NCBI RefSeq assembly: GCF_042477335.2
Contig: NC_091245.1
Location: forward strand, 88,264,501-88,328,500
Source of the DNA: Ovis canadensis
Lineage: Eukaryota > Chordata > Mammalia > Artiodactyla > Bovidae
Length of the DNA stretch: 64,000 nt
Direction of reading: 5' to 3'
Both the position numbers and the translations under genes were made by a program. This document shows positions 1 to 12,258 of this stretch, piece by piece; the first letter of the stretch is position 1, and every line of letters begins with the position of its first letter. The notes below the pieces were generated by a model. That model was not told the DNA's origin. It saw only the letters and a program-made list of their open reading frames with translations, and did no database searches.

Positions 1-543
1 ATATTATCTTAGAGTCAGGTGGCTTCAAAGGTTAACTCATTTGGTTCTCTGAACTAGGCTATACATTTTGTCTGGCATGGTTGGTTGTCATTGTCTTAAC
101 AGACGAGGGAGCCCAGGCTCAGAAGCTTCTGAAATTTGCTCAAGGTCATCAGAGAGACCTTCACCAGGACTCCAATGGGCTCTGCCAAGCTCTGCAAAGA
201 CCTTGCTTTTTCCTTTGCATGAGTCACCAAGAAGTCCTGGAATGGAGTTGCTGAGTGGAAGTGGAGGCATCAAGATCCCGGGGGACCTTGGATGACACTG
301 GGTCCCAAGCTGAAGTATCTGTGGAAGGTGAAGGCCACTAGGCATACAAATACTGAGCTGTCTTGCTGCTTATAGTGGGGACAGGCAAGCAGAGCAGCTG
401 ATTTTCCTTGGAAATGTCTACGATTCTGGCAAAAGCTGCCCTGCGGGTGTTATCTATCCCTGCTATAAGGTAATGGGAAGGCAGTGGGAGTCAGCATCTT
501 ATTGGAGTGAATACAGAATTCAAAGATAGTCGGACATGTATTC
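1..543. other. Unique intergenic DNA
   Basis: No gene, promoter or recognisable transposon until the MIR/CHR-2 composite that begins near 520. Confidence 0.5.
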
Positions 544-559
544 AAATCCCAGCTCCAAG

Positions 560-737
560 GACTCTCTTGGTGGCCCAGTGGCTAAGACTCTGCACTCCCA
601 ATGGAGGGGGCCTGGGTTCGACCCCCAGTCAGGGATCTAGATTCCACATGCTACAACTAAGAGTTCTCATGCTTCAATTAAAGATCCCACATGCCATAAC
701 TAAGACCCAGTGCAACCAAATGAAAAAATGAAAAGAA
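560..737 (+). mobile_element. CHR-2-type tRNA-Glu SINE inside a MIR
   Basis: Typical cetartiodactyl SINE: tctcttggtggcccagtggc head, B-box-like gggttcgacccc, then cacatgctacaactaagag repeats and an A-rich tail. It is flanked by a perfect 16-bp target duplication (AAATCCCAGCTCCAAG at 544-559 and 738-753). Confidence 0.85.
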
Positions 738-753
738 AAATCCCAGCTCCAAG

Positions 754-870
754 TCTCAAGCTGGGTAGCCTGGGTAAAGTACTTCCCACTGGCCCTTGGT
801 TTGCTTGTCTGAAGACAAGGATGATCATAATCACCCAGCCTCCAGGGACTCCAGAGAGTGGTCACTAGAG
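754..870 (-). repeat. MIR SINE (antisense), interrupted by CHR-2
   Basis: Contains the diverged antisense MIR order: a 'gggtaaagtacttccc' block, then 'ggtttgcttgtctgaag' and 'aggatgatcataat'. The 5' part lies at about 520-559, before the CHR-2 insertion. Confidence 0.6.
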
Positions 871-2035
871 CCAGTCAGTCAACGCACTGGGCTCAATTCA
901 GAGTCAGGTAGACTTGGCCTTCGTAGTTGTTGAAATGAACAAGAGGGTATTTGGATGATTCACTGCCCAAAGGAGGAAAACCAACCTAACATCCACCTAA
1001 CAGAGGAGAGCAGCCTGCTCTGGGCCACTACTGGGGAGTTCTTCAGCTCCCCATCCCCTTCCCCCTCATCACTTGTTTGTGGTCTACACCACATACAATT
1101 TTCATGAATCATAAAATCCTCCAAGCTGGCCCCATGTGAGCCCTTTGATAACATTCTCATAGCTGTCACCCAGCACCACACACAGAGAACACATTAAGTC
1201 CCTGCTTATTGACTGAGTCAGTGTTGGAGTCCCTGCTTTAGTCCCTGCTTTCTGGCCTTTACAGAGCTTCTAGCTACTAATACTTGTCCTCTCACATGGA
1301 ATCCATTCCTTACCCAGGCCTTTTCAAACAGGGAACTTGTCCTGGGCCCCTGGCCATTGTTTCTTTTCAGGCCTTCATCACTTCCCAGGTGGCTCAGGTT
1401 GTGGATTTCAAAGCAAGGCCATAGGTGAGATCCAGACTGTTTTTTTTCATGGCTTCTGCCAGCCCTGCTCTTTCTCATCCATCCCTGCCAAGCTCTGGCT
1501 GGAACCAGATGCCAATAGGCCAAAGTCCCTGTTGCCTGGCCCTTCACAGCATCCAAACCAGGAAACCAGGGGCTTCCCTGGGCCTGAGGGACCTCCTCTG
1601 GCAGGGGACCAGAGCCCAGCAAAGCACTGCTTCTTTAGCTGCTATGGCTGCATGAGGCCTGGGCTGCATCCTAGAGAATGAGGGCCCAGCTCTGCTGATG
1701 GGAATCTCCAGGGTGCAGGGCTACACGGACCTTAAGAAGTCACCAAGCTCAACCCTTCTGTTGTCCAGGGCAGGAGAGTAAGAGCCAAAGAGGCACAGCA
1801 ACCAGAACAGAGTCACTCTGCAATCTAGGGACAAAGGTGTGCTGGGCCACAGCCCTGTTCCCCAGCCCTGGGTTATTTCCTCCCCAGAGTTCCCAGTAAC
1901 TAGACTGGAAGATTCCAAAGTCTGGCTCCCACCTCTTTCTTTCAGGGTCCTGCTCTTTGGCTCTTTCAGGGGAAAAGAAAGCTATTTAGTTTGTTCCTGT
2001 TTCCAATTTCAGATTAAGAGACTGGAAAGAACAGT
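871..2035. other. Intergenic DNA without recognised features
   Basis: Moderately GC-rich single-copy sequence. Open frames of up to 134 codons look random, with no domain, splice or codon-use support. Confidence 0.5.
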
Positions 2036-2039
2036 ATCT

Positions 2040-2180
2040 ATAAGGAAAACACTATTATGGTGCCCATTTGATAGATGAGGAAATGGACGCTCCGAGATAG
2101 GAAGTGTCTTGCCCCAGATCTTCCATCTAGTGTTGGGATTCCAACTCAGGCAACTGCTTTATCACATCACATCCCTAAAC
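2040..2180 (+). repeat. MIR SINE
   Basis: The MIR core order is visible: cactattatggtgcccattt, gatagatgaggaaatggac, agtgtcttgccccagatctt, gggattccaactcaggca. Confidence 0.75.
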
Positions 2181-3114
2181 CTCAGATGCACTGGCTGCTC
2201 CTTGGAGCCCCAGAGGCCAGGGTAGGGCTAGGAGAAGTCAGCCCGTCTCACATCTGAGGTTGGGTAATATAAGTGTGGTCAGAGGTGAAGCTGGGAGGAT
2301 GTGGGCAAAGTGAAATCCCCGAGGAGGGGGGATACTGCTAGGTTTGGGCAGCTCACTGTATGGATCCAATCACTTTCTTCAACAGTCATGGATAAAGATT
2401 CTAGAAGCAACTGAAAAGGACAGGAAATTTCTTTTCTCTGGTCCCACTGTTCTCTGAGCCTCAGTTTTTATGTTTTTGTTGTTTTTAATCAGTAAAACTG
2501 GGGGCTCAGATTAGTTCTCCAAGATTCCTCCCTTATTAACAGCCAACAAGGAAAGCACAACAAGGAGCACTGTGCTAAATCCTCATGCAGAAGCATCAGT
2601 GCCCACCATCCCTCTCCTGGAGATGAGGGCCTGCATGCTCCCGGCTTCAAGGGCTTAAATGACTGGAGAAAATACACAGTCTGGAAGACTACATAAGCAG
2701 GTCCTTGACTTCCCATGCAGGGCCCTTCTAACCTTTATAGGGTCCATGGGAGGAACTGGAGTTTCGGGAGTGGCTTCTTCCCCATTCCATCCTCCAGATC
2801 CCCTCTCATTCCAGGTCTGTTCCACCTCCCTGATTTCTCAGCCTTCAAAGACTTCAAGGAACCACTGTTTGAAGGTGGAGAGACCTGCTTTCCCCAGATC
2901 CTGGTGCCAAGGGATGGAGAAGGGTGTGGGGAGACTCCCCCTCCCCCACCTTCCAGGGCAGCGTCCCTGCAGGACCGGTTCACAGTGCCCAGACTAACAG
3001 CACAGTGGACCTCCCCTCCTCACTGCCATGTGCAGAAGGCCTCTCTTCCACTGCTGTGCCGGGAGGATGTGCCCACCAGGTTGGAGGAGCTGAGGAGGGC
3101 AATGCTCTGGCTCC

Positions 3115-3265
3115 CCTCATCCCTCCACTTCATCTGTATAACCGCACCACCAGTTTACAAAAAAGGAAGCCAAGAGGGAAAATGACTCACCCAAGATCTT
3201 ATAAGATACAGGCGGCAAAACCAGGACACAAAAGCAAATCAGACTCCAGACTTGCCACCTCTCCA
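3115..3265 (+). repeat. MIR SINE
   Basis: Shows a 'cagtttacaaaaaaggaagc' block, then 'aaaatgactcacccaagatc' and 'gcggcaaaaccaggaca', in MIR order. Confidence 0.7.
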
Positions 3266-3733
3266 CTGAGCGACCAGGTTTAGCATCCGCTGACTCGTGG
3301 CCAGCCACGGAGCCCTTCCCCCTCCCCGGAAGGAGGTTTCCACCGGCACTGAGAGCCTCAGGCCTTACTGAGATCACAGTTCTCTCTGAAACAAAGGACC
3401 GCACTAGGCCCTGACGTGGCCTGGGATGTGTCCAGCTGGAGGACACCTTTTGATGGAACGAGTTCCCTTCAGCTTTCCGCCAGCCCGAGCTATTATCCCG
3501 TGTTATCAATCTCATCCCTCCTTCTGCCAGTCCAGAAGATCTGGGGACTTCGATGGCACTGCCAGGTAGCATCTGGAATCTCACAGCCCTTGCTGGGAGG
3601 CCCAAGGTGCCCACCCCTCCCTTCCCCACCCCCACCCCCTTGGAATGCTTGCGGCTTGAAAGGACCGAGTGACCCAGTTTACTCAGCAGCGAAGCTTTGC
3701 TAGCGAGCTGCGCAGTTCGGCATCTGTGTGTCT

Positions 3734-3764
3734 CTCCTGCCCCCTGCCGGTCGCCGGGCAGGAG
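3734..3764. repeat. Perfect 8-bp inverted repeat (GC-rich hairpin)
   Basis: CTCCTGCC (3,734-3,741) and GGCAGGAG (3,757-3,764) enclose a 15-base GC-rich loop in a locally CpG-richer patch. No gene is attached to it. Confidence 0.6.
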
Positions 3765-4564
3765 GTTAGCAAGCGCTGGCGATCCCACTTGGGGCCGTGG
3801 CGAGGATTGACTCTCAGGCCTACAAAGGTTTGCTGAATTGACTGAGTGAGTGGATTGTTTACAGTTCCAGGCTCTGGGGTCTAAACTGATCAAAGAGATG
3901 GGGACTGCCCTTGGCAAAACAGTGAACTCACGGAGCTGAGCCCGGGCTCCTTGGCTGTCCTTTTCTTTCTTTCTGCCTGCCCCTCCGGTCACCTCCCTCA
4001 CCTCTAGGCTACATTGCTAGGAAGAACTAGAATGCCCCAGGCTCAGGCCCATTGGATTCTCTCCTCCTACCTCATTACAATTTCTTCTACCCCTTTGAGG
4101 GGGTCCCTGTTCTCTATTTGAATGCCTCCACTGACAGCACACTCACTACGAGAGTAGCCTTCCCCACATTCTGAGAGGAATAATCAAAAGAATTGTCTTC
4201 CTTTCTTCTAGAAACTAAATCTGACTCCTGTTACTTCCACTCAGAGACCCAGTTGTTATTGTTGCCTCTTGGATGAGCCAGTCCCAAGTCTGACTTGTCC
4301 AGCCTATGACAACCATTCGGCTTCTTGAAGACGGCAGTCACATCCCTGAGACTCTTCCTCTCTCCTCACAAACACACTGGGTCTTCACTTTCTGAGACTT
4401 CTTTAAAATGGGGAGTCTTGAAAATCAAAAAGCCTGGGCCACTGACAGTGACTCTCCAGTGGTGGAAGTCTAGTCTTTTAGTCTAAAGACCTCATGAAAG
4501 GTACCTATCTGCTGATCCTGGGAGAAGCCCTAAATAACGAAGTGGGATGACTCTTTAATCACTC

Positions 4565-4765
4565 CTTCACTGTGTTTTAGATTCAGAATTCACAAAGCTC
4601 TTTTACAAGCAGGCTATGTCAGCTGAGTGAAATCATTTTCATACCCATTTTGGGGATGAGAAAAGTGAGGACTTGGAGAGGAAAAATGTTGTACTCATGA
4701 TCATACAGTAAACAGAAGATAGCTGGCACTCACACTTGATCTTCTGATTCCAAGTCTAACATTCT
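4565..4765 (+). repeat. MIR SINE
   Basis: Diverged MIR: cacaaagctcttttacaagc, cattttggggatgagaaaag, catgatcatacagtaaac, ttctgattccaagtcta. Confidence 0.65.
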
Positions 4766-4834
4766 TTCTATAAAAGCATTTGTTGTAGCTTCTGCCTCCT
4801 GAGAATGTAAAAAGGTCAAAAAAGGCAGAAAAAA

Positions 4835-5235
4835 AGTATTGAGTACTTACTGTTTGTTATATACTATTCTAAGTGCTTGTGTGTATGCATGCTCAGTTAC
4901 GTGCAGCTCTTCGCCTCCCCATGGACTATAGCCTGCCAGGATCCTCTGACCATGGAATTCTCTAGCCAAGAATACTAGAATGGGTTGCCAGTTCCTACTC
5001 CAGGGGATCTTGCCAATCCAGGAGTCAAACTTGCATCCCTTGAGTCTCCTGTGTTGGCAGGCAGATTCTTTACCACTGCACCACCTAGGAAGCCCTATTC
5101 TAAGTGTTTAATATATGTTAATGTTCAAAACAACTATATAAGATATGTATTATTGTTATTCCCATTTTACTTACCAGGGTTAGTAAATTGAAAGCCCAGC
5201 ATTCTAATCCACATAGTCCAGCTGTAGAGCTGACT
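4835..5235 (+). repeat. MIR split by a Bov-tA insertion
   Basis: The MIR left part (attgagtacttactgtttg ... ctattctaagtg) ends at 4,875 and resumes at 5,095 with the duplicated CTATTCTAAGTG, continuing through ttattcccattttacttacc. The intervening 4,877-5,094 is the SINE listed separately. Confidence 0.8.
4877..5094 (-). mobile_element. Bov-tA SINE
   Basis: Antisense ruminant SINE: gcatgctcagttacgtgcag ... ggttgccagttcctactcca ... ccacctaggaagccc. The target duplication CTATTCTAAGTG (4,864-4,875 / 5,095-5,106) brackets it. Confidence 0.9.
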
Positions 5236-5414
5236 CTTTCAACCACCCCCCCTCACAGCTCCACACTTGTCTGGGTTTGTGCTCACATCTTTGTTCCTCT
5301 CCATGCCTCTTAGCTGGTGAATGACACTGAGGAGAAAGTTTGAGGAGCATTCTCCAGGGGCAGGGTGGGGAGACCTTCCTCCAGAGGCAGGGTAGTAGTT
5401 GGGAATCCAGAGGC

Positions 5415-5595
5415 TCATTCAGACCCCGGCTCTGCACTCTCCAGCTGAGTGTCCTTGGGCAAGGCAGTCAACCTCTCCTCCCCTCAGTTTCATCATCTGT
5501 AAAATGGCAGTAACTCCAGAACCTACCCCACTGTGTTTCTGTGGGTTATAAGTTAACTTTTTTGTGAGGTGCTTAGAGCAGTGCATTTTTATTAT
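5415..5595 (-). repeat. MIR SINE (antisense)
   Basis: Well preserved: gtccttgggcaaggcagtca, cctcagtttcatcatctgta, aaatggcagtaac, gtgcttagagcagtgca. Confidence 0.85.
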
Positions 5596-6084
5596 TAAAT
5601 TGGAAACTTTGGCTATTTGAGCTGACTGGGGCAAAGCCTGGAGGATGGGTTAAAGCAGGGGACAAACTGTGGGGGCATAGGGAGAAGGATGAGGGAGAGG
5701 AGGGAGGAATGATGGAGGATTTGAATAACTTTTGGTGGGAGCTGACCTTTTCAGGAAATCACCAGTTCTTTTAATTAAGAGGATCTTTCTTCAGCATCTA
5801 ACCCAACTAGGCAGTATAGCAGGCAGGAGTCTCAGCCAAAAACCTCAGAAGACCAGGAATTCCCCATTTCCTGAGACCACAGGACATCGGCAATAAAATG
5901 AATGACACTCACGGAGGCTGGGATTGGGAGAGGTTCCCTTTGCCCTCTTAGAGGATCTTGACAGCAGGGATATTGAGTCCAGATGCCTTTACACCTGGCC
6001 TCAATTTGGTTTCATATCCTGGGAATTCTCAGAAATGACTCAAATCTGCTGCAGAATTGTATGAGTTCTAGGCTGACAGCTATG

Positions 6085-6320
6085 TTGATAATAACAGCCA
6101 ACATTTATGGATTTCCATGCACCAGGCACAATTCTGAACACTTGCTTGCGAACTCTTTTAATCTGTACACCATTGCTCTGACACTGGTTTAGCCCCGCCT
6201 TACCTAGGAGGAAATGGACACACTGAGAAGGTTCAAATATTGGGCCATCATCAAGCAATGAGTAGTGATCAGAGAACGAGAACCAGACCTTCTGACTTGA
6301 GGACCAGTATTCTCAACACA
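6085..6320 (+). repeat. MIR SINE
   Basis: aataacagccaacatttatg, tgcaccaggcacaattctga, aggaggaaatggacacactg, then accagaccttctgacttgag: full MIR order. Confidence 0.8.
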
Positions 6321-7104
6321 AGGGAAAGCCACTCATTTCAAAGATGATTGAAATTGTATATTGAAAAATTCTTTATTCTGTCTGAAAATGGAAGTGGGTC
6401 TTGAAAGATTTTAGAGAAGCTGGTTTCTCTTACAGTTTGTGGCAGCATTTTCTCAGAACCAAATGGTGCCATGGATAACATCCCTTACTCCTCCAGCAGT
6501 ATCTGGGTGCCTGTTTCATGCCAAGCATTGCACCAGACCCTGGGGATGTTACACGGAGCAACACAGACTCAGCCACTGCCTTGTGGTGTTTACAGTCTGG
6601 TGAGGCAGAGACACTGGACATGTAGTTGTGCCAGCATATAATCTCATACCATGATGGGTGTTCTGAAGGAAAAGTTCAGGATGCCCTGAGAGTACATGAT
6701 GGGCATGGGCACTGCCCTGGACTGCTGGGGAAAGGGCACACGGCAGGGAAAATTTTCCATCTACATGTGTAAATGTAAACGTGTATCACATGATAAAACA
6801 TCTTTTTCTAAGATTATTTCTCAGTGAGTGTAAATAATGGACATGGACTCAAATTTCACTCAGAGAAAAGAGGTTCAGTGTTTACTTCCAACCTCTTTTA
6901 AGAGGCTCAGAGTTCTAGACTCAAGAAGGCTTCTGAAACTGCATAGCCCCTGAATGGGTAAAGAGGGTGAGAAATGATTCTTGGGTGTCCACTGAGCTGG
7001 CATGGGAGTAACTTCATGGTCCCAGGGCCTTATAGTGTCCTGGTTTTCCTTTAGAAAATGACAGTTCATACACATTGACGATGTGCCTCAGCTTTTAGTA
7101 ATGG

Positions 7105-7320
7105 AGTCATCTTGTTAGGAGCCCTAGCTTTGGTGTCAGACTGACATGGGATAAGTTACTTCTTTCCTGTAGGCCTTAGTTTCCACTCTATAAAGTGGAT
7201 CAATAATAGCATCTATTCGCAGGGTTGATACAAGGAGTAAATGAGTTAACACCTAAGAAACACTTCAGAATCATGCTGGATACATGGCAAAGGTTCAACC
7301 AGTGTGAACTAGTATTTGCC
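7105..7320 (-). repeat. MIR SINE (antisense)
   Basis: ctttggtgtcagactgacat, gggataagttacttctttcc, gccttagtttccactctata, gagtaaatgagttaacacct. Confidence 0.75.
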
Positions 7321-7399
7321 TAAGACTTCAACTAGCAAGGTTAGGATATTGGGATGAACCTGTTTTTATCTCAAGCCATGACATAATTGAATCTCTTTT

Positions 7400-7517
7400 C
7401 TTTTTTTGGCCACACTGTATGACAGGTGGGACCTTAGTTCTCTGACCAGGGATCAAACCCAGGCCCCTTCTTTGGGAGCATGGCGTCTTAACCACTGGAC
7501 TTCCAGGGAAGTCCCTT
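7400..7517 (-). mobile_element. CHR-family tRNA SINE (antisense)
   Basis: ttttggccacactgtatgac, ctgaccagggatcaaaccca, ttaaccactggacttccagg, gaagtccc: the reverse complement of the CHR-type head. Confidence 0.8.
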
Positions 7518-8740
7518 GAATGTCTTTAAATAAATACTTTCCTTAAGTTGTCTCCATATAGTCTTTTCTTCTTTTCTTCCTTTCCTATTTACCTTTTTAT
7601 GTGCATTGTCTAATTTTATGGACTTTCAGAGAGAAAGGTGACAAGAAAGAAACTTGCTTGGAGTTTCTTCTGTGAACAGAGAAGGAGATATGGAAATTCT
7701 TTCCAGCATTCCCTGGTTATTTATAAAATCTACCCAGAGGGAGAAACAGAACTCTAAATATAAAAACCATGTGAAAAACTTCCATTTAGGGAGCTCCAAA
7801 GTGCTTTATTTTTAATTTATTGTTATGATTGTGGAGACTATTGTTAGATTTCAGACACTGTGGGGTGATGGGAAATTCCCAAGTGAATTTTGCCTACGGC
7901 CTTTCTGGGTCCAAGGGAGGAGGGGTTGCTGTGAGTGGCCTTCAGAGCCCAAGCCCACACAAAGCTGCCTGAGTGGGGCTTCCAGTGGAGCACTTGCCAG
8001 GGGTGGAGGAGTGGAGTGGGGAGGAGAATGCCCTTCCCACTGCCCAAGGCAGGAATGAATCTACAAACAGAAAGATGCTCCTCTGGGGAATTCCTGCCCA
8101 GGTGTGCCCTGAGTGTAAGAAAGCTATATCTGGGTTCCTGATCCTCTGAGGGCAGGAAAATAGCTCTTGTTCACACAGGATCTCAGAGAACACAGACATT
8201 TATCTCCCTCCCTTGACAGTGGCTGGAATGCTGCCTCTTCAGGCAAAAATAATTGCTCACTATAATTACACTTGGCATTTGGGCAACACTTGATGGCCAC
8301 TCATTAGTTAAATGTACACAGCGCCCCATGAGACCAAAGGATCTCTGGCTCTTTTTTGTGGGTGGGAAGAAAGGGATGGGAAGTAACTTCCGACTGTGTC
8401 TCAACTTGGAGTGAGCTCCTGCCCAGCGCCTGCTCCCACACCAGACCCAGCTCAGTAACTCTGCACAACCAGTAAGGGTTAGTTTTCTTATTCCCCAGAA
8501 GGACCAGGAGGTGGTGGTTTCCTATACCATTCATTCGGCTATGGTATTGGATATTGGAAACAGTACCCTCTGAGCAATCTCAGAGTAACCAGAGGCTCTG
8601 GTTAACCTATCTCCAAGCATTTCTTGAGCTCCAGCTGTACTTATCTCTGGAGTACTTATCTCTGTGCTGATGTCCTGGGCAAAAGGCACACCTCCTTTCC
8701 TCTCTCGAAGAGTGCATACCCTAACCTGGGGGCATCTGTG

Positions 8741-8948
8741 CATGCTCGATTGCTTCAGTCACGTTGGACTCTTTGTGACCCTGTGGACTGTAGCTGGCCA
8801 GGCTTCTCTGTCCATGGGATTTTTCAGGAAAGAATACTGGAGTTGGTTGCCATGCCCTCCTCCAGGGGATCTTTCCAACCCAGGAATCTAACCTGCGTCT
8901 CTTGCATTGCAGGCAGATTCTTTACTGCTGAGCCACCAGGGAAGCCCA
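8741..8948 (-). mobile_element. Bov-tA SINE (antisense)
   Basis: gcatgctcgattgcttcagt, ctgtggactgtagctggcca, ggaatctaacctgcgtctct, agccaccagggaagccc. Confidence 0.9.
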
Positions 8949-9814
8949 ACTCAGGTGGAATGAGGCACAATAACCTACAGGAAATAATCAGCATGAAAGC
9001 CAAAGTGGAGAGAGTGATATGGAATGGAGCTTGCTGAAGATTAAATGAAAGAGGGACTTCAAGTTGAGCCTGGGAGCACCAAGGAGAAGGTGAGCTGTGG
9101 TGAGCTGTGTAATTGAAAGGACAGGGCACCAGTGAATGTGGAGAGTGTGGGGGCTCTGCTGCCCCAGCCCCTGGGAAGGGACACCTGGAGCTGTCAGCCA
9201 CTTCAGGTTTTCTTCACCTGCAGAGAGCAGCCTTACCCAAGGTCACGATCCATTCCACAGTGGCCATGACTGAACAGTGCAGAAATGTAAAAGGCCCTGC
9301 CATCTTGGCTCATTGTGGGACAACTCTGAAGGCCACAAATTAGTGGAACTTTCTAACTCCAGCAATCCCCGTGGGGTCAGCTGGAGCTGTGTTTGGGTCT
9401 GACTGCAAGTCCACTTTTTCTTCCTCCCAATCCAAGTTCTTTCCCTTTCCTTCCATGGGTGTCAGTCTCAAAGTCACTATTTAAGAAACACCCTGCATGC
9501 TAAACTCTTTTCCAGGAACCCACTATCAGAGTTTGGTAAATGGACCATTGGTAAACTTTCCATTAGGAGCCCACTCCAGAATGTTGATCAGGAAAATGGG
9601 AAGTGCGCTTTGGGGAAGACTAGGCAGGCTATAGCATGTAAAATGGGTGACAGCAAGGGACAGGGGTGGAGGTGTGATCAGCTAGGGGACCAAAGGGTGA
9701 GGAGGAGATGGCCTGACCAAAGGCAATGAGGAGAACCCAAGAATCAGTAATGAAGAAGAAGAAGAAAATTCAGGATTCGGTAGCAGATTATTTTTCAGAG
9801 AAAGAAAAGTCGGA

Positions 9815-10135
9815 ACCTCCCTGTCGGTCCCGTGATTAAGAACTGCCTGCCAATGCAGGGAACACAGGTTCGATCCCTGGTCCAGGAAGATCCCATATGC
9901 TGTGGGACAACTAAGCACCACAACTACTGAAGCCCATGCACCCTAGAGCCTGTGCTTTGCAACAAGAGAAGCCACCACAACGAGAAGCCCATGCACCGTG
10001 GGCTTAGACAGTAGCTTCTAGAGAGCATCCCCTGCTCACCGCAGCTAGGCAAAGTCCACACGCAGCAATGAAGGCCTGGCACAGCCATAAATAAATAATT
10101 GATTTCTTTTAAAAAGAGAGAGAAAAGTCAGAGAT
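9815..10135 (+). mobile_element. CHR-2-type SINE, near full length
   Basis: tgattaagaactgcctgcca, ggttcgatccctggtccagg, then 'gcccatgcaccctagagcct' and 'gcaacaagagaagccaccac' 3' segments with an A-rich end. Confidence 0.85.
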
Positions 10136-10802
10136 AAAAAGGTTAGTCTATTTTTTTTTCCTAAGTTTTAAGCATTACTGAAATAATAAGATTATGGGAT
10201 GAAGGATTGTTGTCATAAACTCTGTTTTAGACTTGAGTTTGAGTTGACAACAAGACTTCCCAGTAAGATATCTTGTGGGCAATTGTGTATCTAAAAAAGA
10301 GAATAGATAAGAGGTCAGGATTGGAAATCTTGATTTGGGAGCTATATAAGTCGATATCTTTCAAAGATGTCAGAACAATATCTCCCATTGCACAGGCTGT
10401 TCTACTTTGCGACCTCGCTACTGGCCCCATTGAGAAGTGGAGTCTAATTCCCTTGTCCTTGGACCTGGGCAGGCTAGTGGAAGCTTTGATTCATAGAGTA
10501 GAGTGGATGTTCTGCTGGTCAGAAAAGGCCATGCAGCTTCTGTCTGGTTGTCTTGAAATGAAGCCAGATGCCTTGTGAAAAGTCTGACTACCCGAGACTA
10601 CTCTGCCAAGGAGGCAGTGTGTAGCAGATGACGGCCAATGTCAACCGCCAACCAAGTGAATGACTCATCTTGGACATTCAGCCCAGATGAGATGACTAAA
10701 GCCCCAGCCAGCATCTGACTGCAACAACATGGGACATCTCAAGCTTGAACTGTCCAGTGGAGCACTTCTCAAATTCCTGATCCAAGACTCTTTTTAGCTG
10801 CT

Positions 10803-11004
10803 AAGTGAAGTGAAAGTCACTCAAGCGTGTCCAACACTTTGCAACCCCATGGACTATACAGTCCATGGAATTCTCCAGGCCAGAATACTGGAGTGAGTAG
10901 AGCTGTTCCCTTCTCCAGGGGATCCTCCAAACCCAGGGATCAAACCCAGGTCTCCCAAATTGCACGTGGATTCATTACCAGCTGAGCCACAAGGGAAGCC
11001 CAAG
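10803..11004 (-). mobile_element. Bov-tA SINE (antisense)
   Basis: gaagtgaaagtcactcaagc, ggactatacagtccatggaa, tctccaggccagaatactgg, gagccacaagggaagccc. Confidence 0.9.
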
Positions 11005-11521
11005 CTATGGGTTAATTTGTTACATAGCAATGGAACAGGGGTCATTAGCATAGGGGAGAGCGGGACCTCATCACTGTGTCCTGTGTAATAAGCTCCCTGT
11101 CTGTTCCATGGCACTGCATCCTGCCTCACCTTCCCTACTCCACAAGCACTCACCTTCCATGGAACTGCCAGGGTTCCTTCTTAAGTGGTTCCCAGATAAT
11201 CTGATCAAATTGCCTCTCTTCTTGAAAACCTTCCACTGCTCCGAATGGCCTGCAAAGGTTCTCAAATTTCAGCGTGCACTTAAAGTGGTAGGGTGATCGA
11301 CTGTAATGACCATGGGGGTGACAGATATTTGGTCAAATGTATTCTGGATGTGTCTGTGAGGGTGTTTCTGGATGAGATTAACATTTGAATTGGCAGACTG
11401 AATAAAGTCAATTGACTTTATTGGCCCTTCAATTGGAGTCAGCCTCATCCAATCCAAAATCTAAACAGAATAAAAAGGCTGGGTAAAAAGCAACTCCTGC
11501 TGCCTGATTGAACTGGGACTA

Positions 11522-11728
11522 TGGGCTTCCCTGGTGGCTCAGATGGTAAAGAATCCACCTGTAACGAGGGAAAACTGGTTTTGATCCCTGGGTTGGGAAG
11601 ATCCCCTGGAGAAGGGCATGGCAACCCACTCCAGTATTCTTGCCTGGAGAATTCCATGGACAGAGGAGCCTGGCAAGCTGCAGTCCATGGGGTCGCAAGA
11701 GTCAGACACAATTGATCAACTTTCACTA
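11522..11728 (+). mobile_element. Bov-tA SINE
   Basis: gggcttccctggtggctcag, ggttgggaagatcccctgga, ccactccagtattcttgcct, ccatggggtcgcaagagtca. Confidence 0.95.
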
Positions 11729-11980
11729 AGGAGATGGTCTTTTCCTGCCTTTGGACTCAAAACTGAAAAATTCTCTTCCTGGGTCTTGAAAGCCTGTTGG
11801 CTTTTGGACTAGAACTTACACCATTGGCTCTCCCAGTTCTCAGACATTTGAATTCAAACTGAAATTTATACTGTCACCTCTTCTGGTTCCCCAGCTTGCC
11901 ACCTGCAGGTCATAGGACATAGCTGTATCTATCTGTATTTATATCTATCTTTACATCCTCCTGGATCTGTTTCTCTAGAG

Positions 11981-12258
11981 CTGCTGCTGCTGCTGCTAAG
12001 TCGCTTCAGTTATGTCCGACTCTGAGCGACCCCACAGACGGCAGCCCACCAGGTTCCCCTGTCCCTGGGATTCTCCAGGCAAGAACAATGGAGTAGGTTG
12101 CCATTTCCTTCTCCAATGCATGAAAGTGAAAAGTGAAAGTGAAGTCACTCAGTCGTATCCAACTCTTAGTGACCCCACGGACTGCAGCCTACCAGGCTCC
12201 TCCGTCCATGGGATTTTCCAGGCAAGAGTACTGGAGTGGGTTGCCATTGCCTTCTTCA
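11981..12258 (-). mobile_element. Bov-A2 (ART2A-type) SINE
   Basis: ctgctgctgctgctgctaag, gactctgagcgaccccacag, two A units joined by gcatgaaagtgaaaagtg. The flanks are a near-perfect target duplication, GTTTCTCTAGAG (11,969-11,980) / GTTTCTCTGGAG (12,259-12,270). Confidence 0.9.

Noticed and set aside
544-753. Direct repeats that might suggest a repeat array or CRISPR-like structure
   Set aside because: They are target-site duplications of SINE insertions in a mammalian genome.
2715-3185. 156-codon + strand frame
   Set aside because: Its end is MIR sequence; no domain, no promoter, no splice structure.
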